47,853 nt of DNA, taken from contig CANHUQ010000004.1 in NCBI GenBank assembly GCA_947463885.1, forward strand, positions 1-47,853, given 5' to 3'. Below are positions 20,841-32,054 of the stretch, in pieces; within the stretch, counting starts at the first letter, position 1, and each line of letters begins with the position of its first letter. The stretch is from Burkholderiales bacterium (lineage in GTDB: Bacteria > Pseudomonadota > Gammaproteobacteria > Burkholderiales > Burkholderiaceae_E). Position numbers and translations under genes: made by a program. Below the pieces are notes generated by a model, which saw only the letters and a list, made by a program, of their open reading frames with translations, was not told where the DNA came from and did not search any database.

Positions 20841-21231
20841 GGGAATAGAACGCCTGGAATCCGATGCCGCGTTCCCGAAAGTGTTCGGCGGCATCGGAGA
20901 ACACTTCCAGCAGACTCTCGATCTGCGCGGCTCCAAAACCGCTGCCGGTGGGCAGGTGCTCCAGGACGCACAGGAAACCCGCCTGGGCATGACCCGGGAG
21001 CGGCTCCAGGTCAGTGAGGCAGTCGTACAGTGCATCGAGGTTGCCGCCGAAATGCGCGGGCAACCCGAACGCTTTGGCAAGCGTCGCCATCACGTCGCGC
21101 TTGCTGCGGGCAGCGGCGCAATCGGCATGCAACCAGCGTAGCCCTTCTTTGGCCGCACGCGCCTGCAGGGTCTTCACATTGCGCCGGCCCAGGGGTGACA
21201 CGGCCTGCGCAGACGGTTTGGCGGGGCTCAT
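20812..21231 (-). CDS. Barstar-family ribonuclease inhibitor
   Basis: FGLPAHFGGNLDALYDCLTDLEPLPGHAQAGFLCVLEHLP is the barstar signature; directly downstream of a barnase-type gene. Confidence 0.88.
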   Translation of the reverse strand: MSPAKPSAQAVSPLGRRNVKTLQARAAKEGLRWLHADCAAARSKRDVMATLAKAFGLPAHFGGNLDALYDCLTDLEPLPGHAQAGFLCVLEHLPTGSGFGAAQIESLLEVFSDAAEHFRERGIGFQAFYSLSGESPARP

Positions 21232-21235
21232 CGGC

Positions 21236-21643
21236 TCACTCCCGGATGCGACGAAACGATTGGTAATGGTCGTCGGTGTACCAGAACTCGCGCGTGGCGA
21301 GCGGATCGCCGCCAGCCACGATGCGTCGTGCCCCGCGGTTGCGTTGCCCAGGCGTGCGCACGGTGTATTCGGTGTAGTAGCCGCGCGGCTGACGCGGCAA
21401 GATGCGCTCGCGGTTGGCAAAGACTGTGCCGTCCTTGTCGTACCGAAACGGCCCGCCTGCGCGAATGAGCTCGAGCATGCGCCGGGCTTCAGCAGGCAGA
21501 TCGACAAGCGCGACGTCAGTCGCGGCGGCGGGCTCATCACGTGAAACGGGCGGGGCCGGCTCGCGCGCCTGCAGACCCTGAACCGACAGGCTCAGCATCA
21601 GCAGACAGACCAGGTGAATCAAGGATCGCAGCGCAGCGTGCAT
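21236..21643 (-). CDS. Secreted barnase/RNase N1-T1-type ribonuclease
   Basis: Signal peptide MHAALRSLIHLVCLLMLSLSVQGLQA, then GGPFRYDKDGTVFANRERILPRQPRGYYTEYTVRTPGQRNRGARRIVAGG...FWYTDDHYQSFRRI. Confidence 0.9.
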   Translation of the reverse strand: MHAALRSLIHLVCLLMLSLSVQGLQAREPAPPVSRDEPAAATDVALVDLPAEARRMLELIRAGGPFRYDKDGTVFANRERILPRQPRGYYTEYTVRTPGQRNRGARRIVAGGDPLATREFWYTDDHYQSFRRIRE

Positions 21644-21681
21644 GAGGCGATGCTAACCGATCCGCATCGGGGCAATCGTTC

Positions 21682-21720
21682 GTGTCGAACGGTGGTGTCG
21701 ATCGGTCGTGTCGATCGGTG
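21682..21720. repeat. Three tandem 13-bp repeats GTGTCGAwCGGTn upstream of the RNase gene
   Basis: GTGTCGAACGGTg GTGTCGATCGGTc GTGTCGATCGGTg; the 12-bp cores of copies 2 and 3 are identical. Confidence 0.85.
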
Positions 21721-21754
21721 AGGCACACACCTGATGCCGATGCCCGGTGGCGGA

Positions 21755-24082
21755 TCAGGCTGCCTGGAGCGCCGTGCGGGTGGGCTCGCCGGTGAGCGTA
21801 TCGAGCGTCTCATCGCTGGCCGCACGGCGGATGGCCCGCTCCACCGTGATCGGCTCAACCGACATGGACATCGTACCGGCCTGCAGCATCTCGGCCATGC
21901 GTGGCGCATCGAAGGTCAGCGTCTCATCCGGATGGCGGCTCAGGATAAACAGCTTGCGTGCCGGACTGATCCAGGCGAGCTTGAAGGTCCGACGCACAGT
22001 GCCTGCGTGCAGATCCAGACGCTGTCCGCGGACCAACGCCTGGACCGACGCGGGCCATGCAGCCGATGCGCTGGCCTGTGCAGGCGAGCGCACAGTCTGC
22101 GCAGCATCGGGGGCAAATCCGACCGTGCCATCGGCCTGCAGTCGCACGGCCGTCGCGCGCGGTACTGCGCCGGTGGCACTGCGCTTCTTGGCGGCCTCAA
22201 GCTCACGGGTATGGGTGCGCAGCAGCGCATCGAAAAAGCTGCTGCGCGCGTCGGCAGACAACTCCAGCAGATCGAGCCCTCGGTTCAGTCCGCGCATCAG
22301 TCCGGGCAGCACGGCGGCAAGCCGCGCAATCTCGTCGCTCTGCTTAGGCAACACGCTCCAGATCAGGTACTCCGCAGCCCGCAGGCCGACTGACCACGCC
22401 TGAGCGCCCGCCGTCGCGTCGGGTGCGCATCGCGCCCTTGCGAGCACATCGGCCCAGCTGTTGAACAGAAAATCCTTCACGAAGGCCGGCACTTCCTGAT
22501 CGAGGCGTCGCTCAAGCTCGACCCGCGCCTCGTCCTGTGCCAGGGACATCGCCTCGCGCAGTGCAGCCTCACGCTCGGCCCGCGCCAAGCGCTGGGCACG
22601 CAGCTCGGCCTGCTGCTGACCCAAGGCCGTGACGTCGGCGATGCCTTGTTCAAACACCGCGAGGTCGGTCACGAAGGTCGCCGTCACCTGATCGACGATC
22701 GCAGCGATGCCTCCCACCAGCGCACCGCTTGGCGCGAGATCCTGATCTGGATCTACACCCAATTCGGAAATGCAATCGATCAGGCGGCGCAAGGGATGTT
22801 GGCGACGCGCGAAAAATCCGCGATCCAGCAACGCAGCCTTGACCGCCACCACCTGCAGACGCAGCAGCTGTTGCTTGATCGGGTCGGGCAGCCTGCGATC
22901 GGAATAGATGTAGTCGAACACCAGCGAGACGATCTCGGCCGTCACCTGGTCAAGCGGGGTCCCCTGTGCGCGGACATGGCGGGCGATATCCGGGCCGGTA
23001 ATCGGCAACTGCCCGCTGTGATGATCGCGCTGCAGATCGGTGAGGACCGCCACCAGCGGCGGGCCCACCGGCGCGAGCGGTCCTTCATCGGTCTCGAACA
23101 TCGCGGGGTTCGAGAGCAACTGCGCCATCTGGCGACGCCCGGCAGCTCGACCAGCCTGAGCCTGGGCCATCGCCTCATGGAACTGCGCCACTGCTTGACC
23201 GCTCCAGCCTGTCTGGCCCGCGAAGGACTGAGTGGCGCTGCCCACCGCACTACTGGACGCACCACCGGACGCGCTGCTGGACGGGCCACCTGGCGCGCCT
23301 GCAGCGGCAGCCCTATGCGTCGCCTCTGCAGATCCGTGGCCACCGGGCGCGGGTTCGGCGTCGGGGCGTGCGGGCGTGTCCGACCCGCCAGCGCGTCGCA
23401 TTACGTCTGCAGCGGTCTGCACCTGCGGGCGCAGCCGCGGCAAGACATGGTGTGCGCGCAGTTGGTCATTGACGGCTTCATACACACCATTGAGGCTTCG
23501 GCTGACGTGCGGCTCGAAGGCGTCCAACAATGCCGATTTGACTTCGGCGCGCGGCGCCAGCTCGGCCAGCGCCATGCGCAGGGCCTCGAAGATCGCATCG
23601 GGCGATGCCGGATGACGGGCTTCATCGAACCAGTCGCGCTCGATGAGCGCCGCCAGACGTGCGCGAATGCCCAACACCTGCTCCGCGTCGAGTGCGCCGG
23701 CGGCGCGCTGAGCCAGTCGACCGACCTCAAGCGTGTCGGTGAGACTGTCGTCGGACACCAGTGACAATTCACGCGTTGGCTGCTGCGCCTCGTCAGTGGC
23801 CGAGGCCTGAGCCGGAAACATCCGGGCCTGAAACACCTCGTTGAAGCTGCGACGAAAACGCGCCTCGATGTCTGACCGGCTTTCCCGCACCAGCAAGACC
23901 GCATCGAGCAGCAGCTCGCGTCGCTCCTGACGGTCGGCGCGCAAAGCCTCGGCCGTCAAGTCGTCGCTGATGCGGGTCAGTGCCTCGGTCACCACTTGCG
24001 ACAGACGATCCAGGATCATCGCACTGCAGGCTTGCAGCAGTGCAGGATCAGTCGGTGACGAGAATGGATCGGAAGAAGACAT
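21755..24082 (-). CDS. DUF1631 domain-containing protein
   Basis: ca. 775-aa protein with VLTDLQRDHHSGQLPITG, YSDRRLPDPIKQQLLRLQVVAVKAALLDRGFFARRQHPLRRLID and a PilZ-like C-terminus, typical of DUF1631. Confidence 0.82.
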   Translation of the reverse strand: MSSSDPFSSPTDPALLQACSAMILDRLSQVVTEALTRISDDLTAEALRADRQERRELLLDAVLLVRESRSDIEARFRRSFNEVFQARMFPAQASATDEAQQPTRELSLVSDDSLTDTLEVGRLAQRAAGALDAEQVLGIRARLAALIERDWFDEARHPASPDAIFEALRMALAELAPRAEVKSALLDAFEPHVSRSLNGVYEAVNDQLRAHHVLPRLRPQVQTAADVMRRAGGSDTPARPDAEPAPGGHGSAEATHRAAAAGAPGGPSSSASGGASSSAVGSATQSFAGQTGWSGQAVAQFHEAMAQAQAGRAAGRRQMAQLLSNPAMFETDEGPLAPVGPPLVAVLTDLQRDHHSGQLPITGPDIARHVRAQGTPLDQVTAEIVSLVFDYIYSDRRLPDPIKQQLLRLQVVAVKAALLDRGFFARRQHPLRRLIDCISELGVDPDQDLAPSGALVGGIAAIVDQVTATFVTDLAVFEQGIADVTALGQQQAELRAQRLARAEREAALREAMSLAQDEARVELERRLDQEVPAFVKDFLFNSWADVLARARCAPDATAGAQAWSVGLRAAEYLIWSVLPKQSDEIARLAAVLPGLMRGLNRGLDLLELSADARSSFFDALLRTHTRELEAAKKRSATGAVPRATAVRLQADGTVGFAPDAAQTVRSPAQASASAAWPASVQALVRGQRLDLHAGTVRRTFKLAWISPARKLFILSRHPDETLTFDAPRMAEMLQAGTMSMSVEPITVERAIRRAASDETLDTLTGEPTRTALQAA

Positions 24083-24269
24083 GGCCGCCAGGTGTGCATC
24101 GCAGGTCGGATCGACCCAGAATGGACAAGCGTAGCGGGAACGTGACGGGCGTGATCTTGCCAAGAGGCAGGCGCACCGGGTGCGCCGACGAACGGCTGCC
24201 TAAGCGGCCCCAGACGGCGACTTTCCCGGGGCAGCCCGCACAGCCTTTCGCAGGGCAGCCCACACCGCT

Positions 24270-26561
24270 TCAGCGGGCGGCGTTGATCTCCACCACCGTC
24301 CAGGCCGACATGTTCACGATGCGTCGCACGGTGGCAGCCGACGTGAGGATATGGATCGGTGCGGCCACCCCCAGCAGCACCGGGCCGATGGCTATGCCAT
24401 TGCCGGCAGCGGTCTTGAGCAGGTTGTACGAGATGTTGGACGCATCGATGTTGGGCATGACCAGCAGATTGGCCTCGCCCTTCAACCGCCCTTCGGGCAA
24501 CAGGGTACGTCGATGCTCCGGGTCGAGGGCCGCATCACCGTGCATCTCGCCTTCGACTTCGAGCTCGGGCGCCAGGCGCGACAGGATGTCCAGGGTGTCA
24601 CGCATCTTGATCGCGGACGGCCAGTCGGACGAACCGAAATTCGAATGCGACAGCAGCGCCACCTTCGGCAGGATGCCAAAGGCCTGCAACCGGGCTGCGG
24701 CCATCATCGTGATTTCGGCGAGTTGCTCGGCGCTCGGGTCGTGGTTCACGTGGGTATCCACAACGGTCACCTGGCGCCCCGGCAGCATCAGCGTATTCAT
24801 GGCGGCATAGACGCTTGCGCCCGCGTGGCGGCCCACCACCTGATCCACGTAATGCAGATGCTGGCTATACACGCCAAAGGTGCCGCACAACATGCCGTCG
24901 GCATCGCCGCGCTTGATCATGAGCGCACCGATCAGCGTATTGCGCCGTCGGACTTCAATTTGCGCATATTGCGGCGAGACGCCCTTGCGCGCCGTGAGCT
25001 GGTGGTAATACCGCCAGTACTCACCGAAGCGCTCGTCCCACTCGGGGTTGACCACATCCACATCCTGACCGAGCCGGATGCGCAAACCGAAGCGCTCGAT
25101 GCGCCGCTCAAGCACCGCCGGGCGGCCCACCAGAGTCGGACGCGCCAGACGCTCATCAACCACCTGCTGCACGGCACGCAGCACACGCTCGTCCTCCCCC
25201 TCGGCGTACACCAGCCGATGCTTGGTCTGTGCGCGGCGGGCAGCCGAAAAGATCGGCTTCATGAAGTTGCCGGAGTGGTAGACGAACTGCTCGAGCTGCG
25301 CGTGATAGCCGTCGAAATCCGTAATCGGTCGAGTCGCTACGCCACAGGCAATGGCCGCCCTCGCCACCGCCGGGGCAATCTTCACGATGAGGCGCGGATC
25401 GAATGGACGCGGGATGAGGTAGTCGGGCCCGAAGGCGGCCGCAGCCGATCCATAGGCCGCCGCCACCACATCCGACTGTTCAGCACGGGCCAGTTCGGCG
25501 ACCGCATGCACCGCAGCGATTTCCATCTCGCGCGTGATGGTGGTGGCACCGACATCCAGTGCGCCACGAAACAGAAACGGAAAGACCAGGACGTTGTTGA
25601 CCTGATTAGGGTAGTCACTGCGCCCGGTGGCAATGACCGCATCGGTGCGCACCGCACGCACCGCTTCGGGCAGGATTTCCGGCGTGGGATTGGCCAGCGC
25701 CAGGATCAGCGGACGCGGGGCCATCTTGGCCACCATCTCGGGCTTGAGCACCCCTCCTGCCGATAAACCCAGAAAAATATCCGCGTCGCCGATCACGTCA
25801 TTGAGCGTGCGCGCCTGCGTAGGTTGCGCAAACCGGGCCTTTTCCTCGTCCATCAGCACCGTGCGGCCCTGCCACACCACGCCCTCGATATCGGTCACCC
25901 AGATCTGCTCGCGTGTAAATCCCAAGTCAAGCAGCAAATCCAGGCAGGCGAGCGCTGCGGCACCGGCACCGCTGACCACGAGCTTGCAGTCGGCCACACG
26001 CTTGCCCACCACCTCCAGGCCATTGAGCACGGCAGCCCCAACGATGATCGCCGTGCCGTGCTGGTCGTCGTGAAACACCGGGATGCGCATGCGACTGCGC
26101 AAGGCCCGCTCGATGTAGAAGCATTCAGGCGCCTTGATGTCTTCCAGGTTGATGCCGCCAAACGTCGGTTCGAGTGCCGCAATGATCTCGATCAGCTTGT
26201 CCGGGTCGGTCTGATCGATCTCGATGTCAAACACGTCGATTCCGGCAAACTTCTTGAACAGCACCCCCTTGCCTTCCATGACCGGCTTGGCAGCCAGCGG
26301 CCCGATGGCGCCCAGCCCCAACACCGCGGTGCCATTGGTGATGACCGCGACCAGGTTGCCGCGTGCGGTGTACCGAAACGCTGCCGCAGGATCCTCGACA
26401 ATGGCCTCACAGACTGCGGCCACGCCCGGTGAATACGCCAGCGCCAGGTCGCGCTGATTGGTCAGTTGCTTGGTGGGGGTGACCGCGATCTTTCCGGGAT
26501 GCCCCTGCTCGTGGTATTCGAGCGCCGCGCGGCGCAGATCGGGATTCAGCGGTTGGGCCAT
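24270..26561 (-). CDS. maeB: NADP-dependent malic enzyme (malic domain fused to phosphotransacetylase-like domain)
   Basis: [40 protein letters not shown]-like C-terminus; 763 aa. Confidence 0.94.
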   Translation of the reverse strand: MAQPLNPDLRRAALEYHEQGHPGKIAVTPTKQLTNQRDLALAYSPGVAAVCEAIVEDPAAAFRYTARGNLVAVITNGTAVLGLGAIGPLAAKPVMEGKGVLFKKFAGIDVFDIEIDQTDPDKLIEIIAALEPTFGGINLEDIKAPECFYIERALRSRMRIPVFHDDQHGTAIIVGAAVLNGLEVVGKRVADCKLVVSGAGAAALACLDLLLDLGFTREQIWVTDIEGVVWQGRTVLMDEEKARFAQPTQARTLNDVIGDADIFLGLSAGGVLKPEMVAKMAPRPLILALANPTPEILPEAVRAVRTDAVIATGRSDYPNQVNNVLVFPFLFRGALDVGATTITREMEIAAVHAVAELARAEQSDVVAAAYGSAAAAFGPDYLIPRPFDPRLIVKIAPAVARAAIACGVATRPITDFDGYHAQLEQFVYHSGNFMKPIFSAARRAQTKHRLVYAEGEDERVLRAVQQVVDERLARPTLVGRPAVLERRIERFGLRIRLGQDVDVVNPEWDERFGEYWRYYHQLTARKGVSPQYAQIEVRRRNTLIGALMIKRGDADGMLCGTFGVYSQHLHYVDQVVGRHAGASVYAAMNTLMLPGRQVTVVDTHVNHDPSAEQLAEITMMAAARLQAFGILPKVALLSHSNFGSSDWPSAIKMRDTLDILSRLAPELEVEGEMHGDAALDPEHRRTLLPEGRLKGEANLLVMPNIDASNISYNLLKTAAGNGIAIGPVLLGVAAPIHILTSAATVRRIVNMSAWTVVEINAAR

Positions 26562-26818
26562 GGCACGGTCTCTTTGGAGCGAACCGGTCTTGACGAGGCC
26601 GGCTCAGAGGGGAATGTCACCGCGCTTCACGTGGGCGCGAGCCAGCGCGTCGGTGGACACTCCGACGCGCGCGGGAGCGGGATTATCCCGCCCTTCAACT
26701 GCCAGGTGTGTATGACCCCTGAGTCTCGTGGCAGACTGACAGATGTGTGCGCTACATTCACCGGTTGAAACGAAGCCTCTTTCCAGACTGATCCTCCCTG
26801 CGTTGCCCTGATCCGCTT

Positions 26819-28105
26819 GTGAACCCACCCCCAGAATCCAGCCCCCTGAGCCCTCCCTTGCCTGCAGACACGGGGCTGGAAGCGCTGGCGCATCTGGCCC
26901 GACGCCTGGAAGCCGAACGTACGGCGCGTATGCGTGCAGAGGCCGCCCGAGAAGACGCCGAGGCAGCCACACGGGCCAAGAGCGAGTTCGTCTCGGCCAT
27001 GAGCCACGAGGTGCGCACGCCGTTGAACGGCGTGGTCGGCATGATCGAACTGCTGCGAGCCACCCGTCTTGACCGCGAGCAGCGCGGCTATGTCGAGACC
27101 CTGCACCAGTCCGCCGAAGCGCTGCTGGGCATTGTGAATGCGGTGCTGGATTTCTCGGACATCGAGGCGGGACGCATGCGTCTGGACCGTCGCGGCTTTT
27201 CGCCGTTGCGCCTGATCCAGGACACCGTGGCACTGATGCGCGCCCAGGCCGAGCGCAAAGGGCTCAGCCTGATGCTGTGGACCGGCCCGCTACCCGCCCG
27301 CCTGGTTGGAGACCCCACGCACCTACAGCAAGTCTGGATGAACCTGTTGGCCAATGCCATCCGCTTCACCGAGCAGGGCGACGTGCGCATCGAATTACAT
27401 GCCCAGACCGAGCCCGACGGTCGAGTGCAACTTCGCAGCATGGTGCGCGATACCGGGACTGGCATCTCGCGCGAGCGGCAAACTCGGCTGCGCGATGCCC
27501 TGCAACAGCCTTCCATCGCAGCAGCGCCCAGTGCTGATGGCCCAGGGTTGGGTCTGGCCATTACCGCTCGACTGGTGCGCCTGATGGGGGGCGTGCTTGA
27601 TTTCGAGAGTGAGCCAACCGTTGGCAGCCGATTCACGTTTTCGGTGCTGGCCGATGCACCCACCTCCGACGTGCAGACGGCGCCGATTGAACCAACGCAC
27701 GCGGCACCGCTTGAACAACTGCGCGTCCTGGTGGCGGAAGACAATCCGGTCAATCAGTCGTTGGCACTGACAGTCCTGCGTAAATTCGGCATTCAGGCGC
27801 AATTGGCCGGCAATGGAGACGAAGCGCTGCAGGCCGTACGCAGCACCACGTTTGATGTCGTGCTCATGGACGTCCAGATGCCGATCATGGACGGACTCGA
27901 AGCGACCCGCGCCATTCGGGCCTTGCCGGCCGATCGAGCGCAGCCCTGGATCATCGCGGTCACGGCCAATGCGTTCGAGCAGGACCGCAAACGCTGCCTT
28001 GAAGCGGGCATGGATGACTTCGTCTCCAAGCCCTTCCGCCAGGAAGCCCTGCGGGATGCCCTGCTCCACGCCGGGCAGCGTGCACCGCACCAGGGTTCAG
28101 GCTAA
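26819..28105 (+). CDS. Soluble hybrid histidine kinase (HisKA-HATPase-REC)
   Basis: H-box [19 protein letters not shown]-box, GLGLAIT G-box, REC domain [14 protein letters not shown]...[12 protein letters not shown]...KPF; no TM or sensor domain, only an N-terminal coiled coil. Confidence 0.9.
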   Translation: MNPPPESSPLSPPLPADTGLEALAHLARRLEAERTARMRAEAAREDAEAATRAKSEFVSAMSHEVRTPLNGVVGMIELLRATRLDREQRGYVETLHQSAEALLGIVNAVLDFSDIEAGRMRLDRRGFSPLRLIQDTVALMRAQAERKGLSLMLWTGPLPARLVGDPTHLQQVWMNLLANAIRFTEQGDVRIELHAQTEPDGRVQLRSMVRDTGTGISRERQTRLRDALQQPSIAAAPSADGPGLGLAITARLVRLMGGVLDFESEPTVGSRFTFSVLADAPTSDVQTAPIEPTHAAPLEQLRVLVAEDNPVNQSLALTVLRKFGIQAQLAGNGDEALQAVRSTTFDVVLMDVQMPIMDGLEATRAIRALPADRAQPWIIAVTANAFEQDRKRCLEAGMDDFVSKPFRQEALRDALLHAGQRAPHQGSG

Positions 28106-31100
28106 GGCCCGCTCCAGCACCCGCGCCAGATGCAGCGCCTGGCGCTGTGTGCCGTCAGCAATCTGGTGCCGGCAACTGGTGCCATCGGCCACAATGAGCG
28201 TGTCGGGCGTGCTGGCACGCACCGCCGGCAGGAGGGACAACTCCGCCATGCGCATCGACACGTCCGCATGGCGCGCGTCATAGCCGAAGCTCCCCGCCAT
28301 GCCGCAGCAGCCTGATTCAATTGGCTCCACCTTCAAGCCGGGCACAAGACGCAGCACGGCCAGCGTGGGCGAAAACGCATCGAAGGCCTTCTGATGACAG
28401 TGGCCATGAACCAATGCACGTGATTCAGGCAAGGCCTTGAGGTTCAGGTTCAGACGACCTGCGGTCTGCTCATCAGCGAGGAACTCCTCCAGCAAACGCG
28501 CATGATCAGCCAGCAGTTGGGCAGCACCCGCAACGCCCACTTCAGCGTCGAGCCGCATGGCCAGGAATTCATCGCGCAGCGTGAGCAGACACGAGGGCTC
28601 CAGGCCCACGATGGGCACGCCGCGTTGAGCATAGGGCAGCAAGGCGCGCAGGGTGCGCAGCGCCTCGGCACGAGCCTGCTCCACTTGCCCCGCAGCCAGG
28701 TACGTGCGCCCGCAGCACAGCGCGCGCTCGCCGGGCGCGATCCCGCTGCCGGCAGCGCCTGCCACCCGCACGTGATAGCCGCCTGCTTCGAGCACACGCA
28801 ACGCAGCACGGGCGTTGTCGGGCTCGAGGTGATCGTCGAAGGTGTCCACCCACAGCACGACCTCACGCGCACCGACCGTACCGGCGCTTGAAGTCGATGC
28901 GCCGCGCAGACCGCGCAAGAAACCGTCCGAGCGAAACGCTGGCAGGCTGCGCGAGGGACTCAGACCCACCATGCGCGCCACAACCCGGCCCAGGGCCGGC
29001 CAGGTGGTCGGCAGATTAGCCAGTGGCGCCACACGCGCGGCCCAGGGGGCCCAGCGTGGCAAGTGAGCAATCAGGCGGTCCTTGAGCGACAGACCATGGC
29101 GTGCATGCCAGTGATGCAGGAACTCGGTCTTCATGCGCGCCATGTCCACGCCGGTGGGGCATTCGCGCTTGCAGCCCTTGCATTGCACGCACAGGTCCAT
29201 GGCCTCGCGCACCGCCTGACTGGTCAAGCCCTCGGGGCCCAGTTGCCCCGACACCGCAAGGCGCAGCGTATTGGCCCGTCCGCGCACCAGATGCTGCTCG
29301 TCGCGCGTGACCCGATAGGACGGGCACATGGTGCCTGCGTCGAATTTGCGGCAATGGCCATTGTTGTTGCACATCTCGATGGCCTTGGAGAACCCTTGCG
29401 CAGGATCGTCCCCGGTGCCGGCGGCGCTCAACGCCACACCGTTGCCCGCGAGCACAAAGCCTTCACGCTGCGCAGCGCCGGGGGAAGGATCGCTCAAGCG
29501 GTTCCAGTCAGACCAATCCAGTGCGGTGGCAAGCGGCTGCACCGCATACCCCGGTGCAAAGCGAAACAATGCGGCATCGTCCATTTTCGAGGGATGCACG
29601 ATCTTGCCCGGATTCAATCGGTTCTCAGGGTCGAACAAACCCTTGACCTCCTCGAAGGCACGCGTGAGTCGCTCGCCAAACTGCCAGGCCACCCATTCGC
29701 TGCGCACCAGCCCATCGCCGTGCTCACCGGAAAATGCGCCCTTGTACTCGCGCACCAATGCAGCCGCTTCTTCGGCAATGGCACGCATGCGGCTCGCCCC
29801 GCCTTCAGAACCGGCACGACGCATGTCCAGGATCGGTCGCACATGCAGCGTGCCCACGGATGCATGTGCATACCAGGTGCCCTGCGTGCCGTGGCGATGG
29901 AACACTTCAGTGAGCCGATCGGTGTAATCGGCCAGATGCTCCAGTGGCACTGCGCAGTCTTCAATGAACGACACCGGCTTGCCGTCGCCTTTCATCGACA
30001 TCATGATGTTCAGACCAGCCTTGCGTACTTCCCAAAGCGCCTTCTGGCGCGCTTCGTCGGTCAGGTCGATCACGCTGCCGGGCAGTCCCAGGTCGGCCAT
30101 CAGCTCATGCAGACGGGCGAGCTTTGCGCACTGCGCCTCGCGCGAATCACCGGCGAACTCCACCAGCAGCACGGCCTGCGGCTCGCCCACCAGGGCACTG
30201 TCAATTACTGGTCTGAAGGCTGGATTGGCGCGTGAGAGCTCGATCATCGTGCGATCGACCAGCTCGACCGCGACCGGGCCGAGCTCGACGATATGCCGCG
30301 TCAGCGCCATGGACTGGCGAAACGTAGGAAACGAGATCACGCCCAACACCTTGGCCCCAGGCAGGGGCGAGAGCTTCAGGGTGAGGCGTCGCGTCCAGGC
30401 CAGTGTGCCTTCGGAGCCCACCAGCAAATGCGCCAGATTCAGGCCACCGTCGGGGGTATACGGGCGTTGTGAACGCGGCTCGAAAATATCGAGGTTATAG
30501 CCGCCCACACGTCGCATCACGGTGGGCCAGAGCCTGCGGATTTCGTCGCGTTCGCGATCGGCGATGGCATGCAGACCGCTGACAATGTTGCGCACGCGAT
30601 TGTTGGAGAGCGACATGTCGCCCGCGGTTCCGTCGCCACGCGTGAAGGTGCCCCACCAGGCCTGCGTGCCATCGTCGTGAATGGCGTCGATCCCCAGCAC
30701 GTTGTGCACCATGTTGCCGTAGGCGATGGACCGCGATCCACAGGAGTTGTTGCCCGCCATGCCGCCGATCGTGGCCTGCGCTGAAGTGGACACATCGACC
30801 GGAAACCACAGCCCATGTGGCTTGAGGAACGCATTGAGTCGATCGAGCACCATGCCCGGCTGCACCGTCACGGTGGCGTTCGCCGGGTCTTTGCGCGCGG
30901 CTTCGGCATCAAACGCCACCACGTCGCCCAGCCATTTGGAGTGGTCGATGACCAGGGCCTCGCCGACTGTCTGGCCGCACTGCGAGGTACCGCCCCCACG
31001 CGCAAGCACCGGCACCTTCAGATCGCGGGCGACATCGAGCGCGATGCTCAGGTCAGCCTCGGACCGCGGCACCGCCACGCCGAGGGGCTGGATCTGATAG

Positions 31101-31255
31101 ATGGAGGCGTCGGTGGCATAGCGCCCGCGCGAGGCGGCATCAAACAGCACATCGCCCTGCATTTCGCGCTGCAGCCGAATGGCCAGATCGTTGCGCGCCA
31201 GTCGTGGCGACAGAAAGATGCGGCGTGAAGCGACGGTGTCGTGGGGGTGGGTCAT
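28097..31255 (-). CDS. YdiJ-like FAD-linked oxidase / Fe-S dehydrogenase (2-hydroxyacid type)
   Basis: FAD PCMH-type ([37 protein letters not shown]), [34 protein letters not shown]. Confidence 0.9.
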   Translation of the reverse strand: MTHPHDTVASRRIFLSPRLARNDLAIRLQREMQGDVLFDAASRGRYATDASIYQIQPLGVAVPRSEADLSIALDVARDLKVPVLARGGGTSQCGQTVGEALVIDHSKWLGDVVAFDAEAARKDPANATVTVQPGMVLDRLNAFLKPHGLWFPVDVSTSAQATIGGMAGNNSCGSRSIAYGNMVHNVLGIDAIHDDGTQAWWGTFTRGDGTAGDMSLSNNRVRNIVSGLHAIADRERDEIRRLWPTVMRRVGGYNLDIFEPRSQRPYTPDGGLNLAHLLVGSEGTLAWTRRLTLKLSPLPGAKVLGVISFPTFRQSMALTRHIVELGPVAVELVDRTMIELSRANPAFRPVIDSALVGEPQAVLLVEFAGDSREAQCAKLARLHELMADLGLPGSVIDLTDEARQKALWEVRKAGLNIMMSMKGDGKPVSFIEDCAVPLEHLADYTDRLTEVFHRHGTQGTWYAHASVGTLHVRPILDMRRAGSEGGASRMRAIAEEAAALVREYKGAFSGEHGDGLVRSEWVAWQFGERLTRAFEEVKGLFDPENRLNPGKIVHPSKMDDAALFRFAPGYAVQPLATALDWSDWNRLSDPSPGAAQREGFVLAGNGVALSAAGTGDDPAQGFSKAIEMCNNNGHCRKFDAGTMCPSYRVTRDEQHLVRGRANTLRLAVSGQLGPEGLTSQAVREAMDLCVQCKGCKRECPTGVDMARMKTEFLHHWHARHGLSLKDRLIAHLPRWAPWAARVAPLANLPTTWPALGRVVARMVGLSPSRSLPAFRSDGFLRGLRGASTSSAGTVGAREVVLWVDTFDDHLEPDNARAALRVLEAGGYHVRVAGAAGSGIAPGERALCCGRTYLAAGQVEQARAEALRTLRALLPYAQRGVPIVGLEPSCLLTLRDEFLAMRLDAEVGVAGAAQLLADHARLLEEFLADEQTAGRLNLNLKALPESRALVHGHCHQKAFDAFSPTLAVLRLVPGLKVEPIESGCCGMAGSFGYDARHADVSMRMAELSLLPAVRASTPDTLIVADGTSCRHQIADGTQRQALHLARVLERALA

Positions 31256-31971
31256 CGTGCGGTGTCCTGGTCGGGTTCAACCCATTGCGCCAGCACCGCA
31301 TCGCGTTTGGCGTCGAGGTGGGCACGCAGCAGTGCGCCCAGCTTGCGCGCATCGCGGCGGGTGAGTGCGTCCATCATGTCGTGGTGTTCGCGCAGTGCCG
31401 CGTCCCATTTGACGCGATTCAGATTGGAGCGAAACCGCAGCGCCTGTAGGCGGGAATTGAGGCGCAAGTACATGGATTCGAGTTCCGGGTTGCCGGCGCA
31501 GCGCACGATCGCTTCATGAATCTCGCGATTGAGCCGGTAGTACACCGGCAGGTTACGACGAGCGTGTGCACGCGCCATCTCGGCATGCAAGCGAGTGATT
31601 GCCGCGATGTCGGCTTCAGTAGCGCGGCGCGCAGCGAATTCGCCGGCGGTGGCTTCCAGTACGCGCATCAACTCGAAGGCATGCTCGATGCCAGCGCGCG
31701 ACATGGCCGCGACCACTGCGCCGCGGTTGGGCAACAACTCGATGACGCCCTCGCCTGCCAGGGTGCGCAGCGCTTCGCGAAGCGGCGTGCGCGACACCTG
31801 CAGTTGCTCACACAGCACGCGTTCATTCAGGTGTGCACCCGGCTCCAGCGTGCCGTCAGTGATGCGTTCACGCAGACGCTCGGCCACCGCCTCGTGGAGC
31901 ATGCGCCGGTCGAGTGCAGCGATCGGGTTGGGAGGCTCGGGGGGTGCAGGGGACGGGGCAGCAGATCGCAT
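31252..31971 (-). CDS. GntR-family (FadR/FCD subfamily) regulator
   Basis: LEPGAHLNERVLCEQLQVSRTPLREALRTLAGEGVIELLPNRGAVV plus a helical FCD C-terminus. Confidence 0.92.
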   Translation of the reverse strand: MRSAAPSPAPPEPPNPIAALDRRMLHEAVAERLRERITDGTLEPGAHLNERVLCEQLQVSRTPLREALRTLAGEGVIELLPNRGAVVAAMSRAGIEHAFELMRVLEATAGEFAARRATEADIAAITRLHAEMARAHARRNLPVYYRLNREIHEAIVRCAGNPELESMYLRLNSRLQALRFRSNLNRVKWDAALREHHDMMDALTRRDARKLGALLRAHLDAKRDAVLAQWVEPDQDTAR

Positions 31972-32021
31972 GACTCAGGACTCGACGCAGACCGCAACGG
32001 GTTGCCCAAGGATTGAATATC

Positions 32022-32034
32022 GCATATTGTATGC
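32022..32034. promoter_or_regulatory. Candidate GntR operator GCATA-ttg-TATGC in divergent intergenic region
   Basis: Perfect 5-bp arms in an AT-rich patch between the GntR gene and the aminotransferase gene. Confidence 0.5.
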
Positions 32035-32054
32035 AAAAAAGGAGTCCCCTTCTC

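Noticed and set aside
20812-21643. Barnase/barstar as a plasmid-type toxin-antitoxin module or mobile island
   Set aside because: Toxin is exported via a signal peptide and neighbours are core genes; no integrase, transposase or direct-repeat boundaries seen. Kept as RNase plus inhibitor only.
24351-25766. 471-aa plus-strand ORF
   Set aside because: Antisense to maeB; His/Gln/Arg-rich shadow translation.
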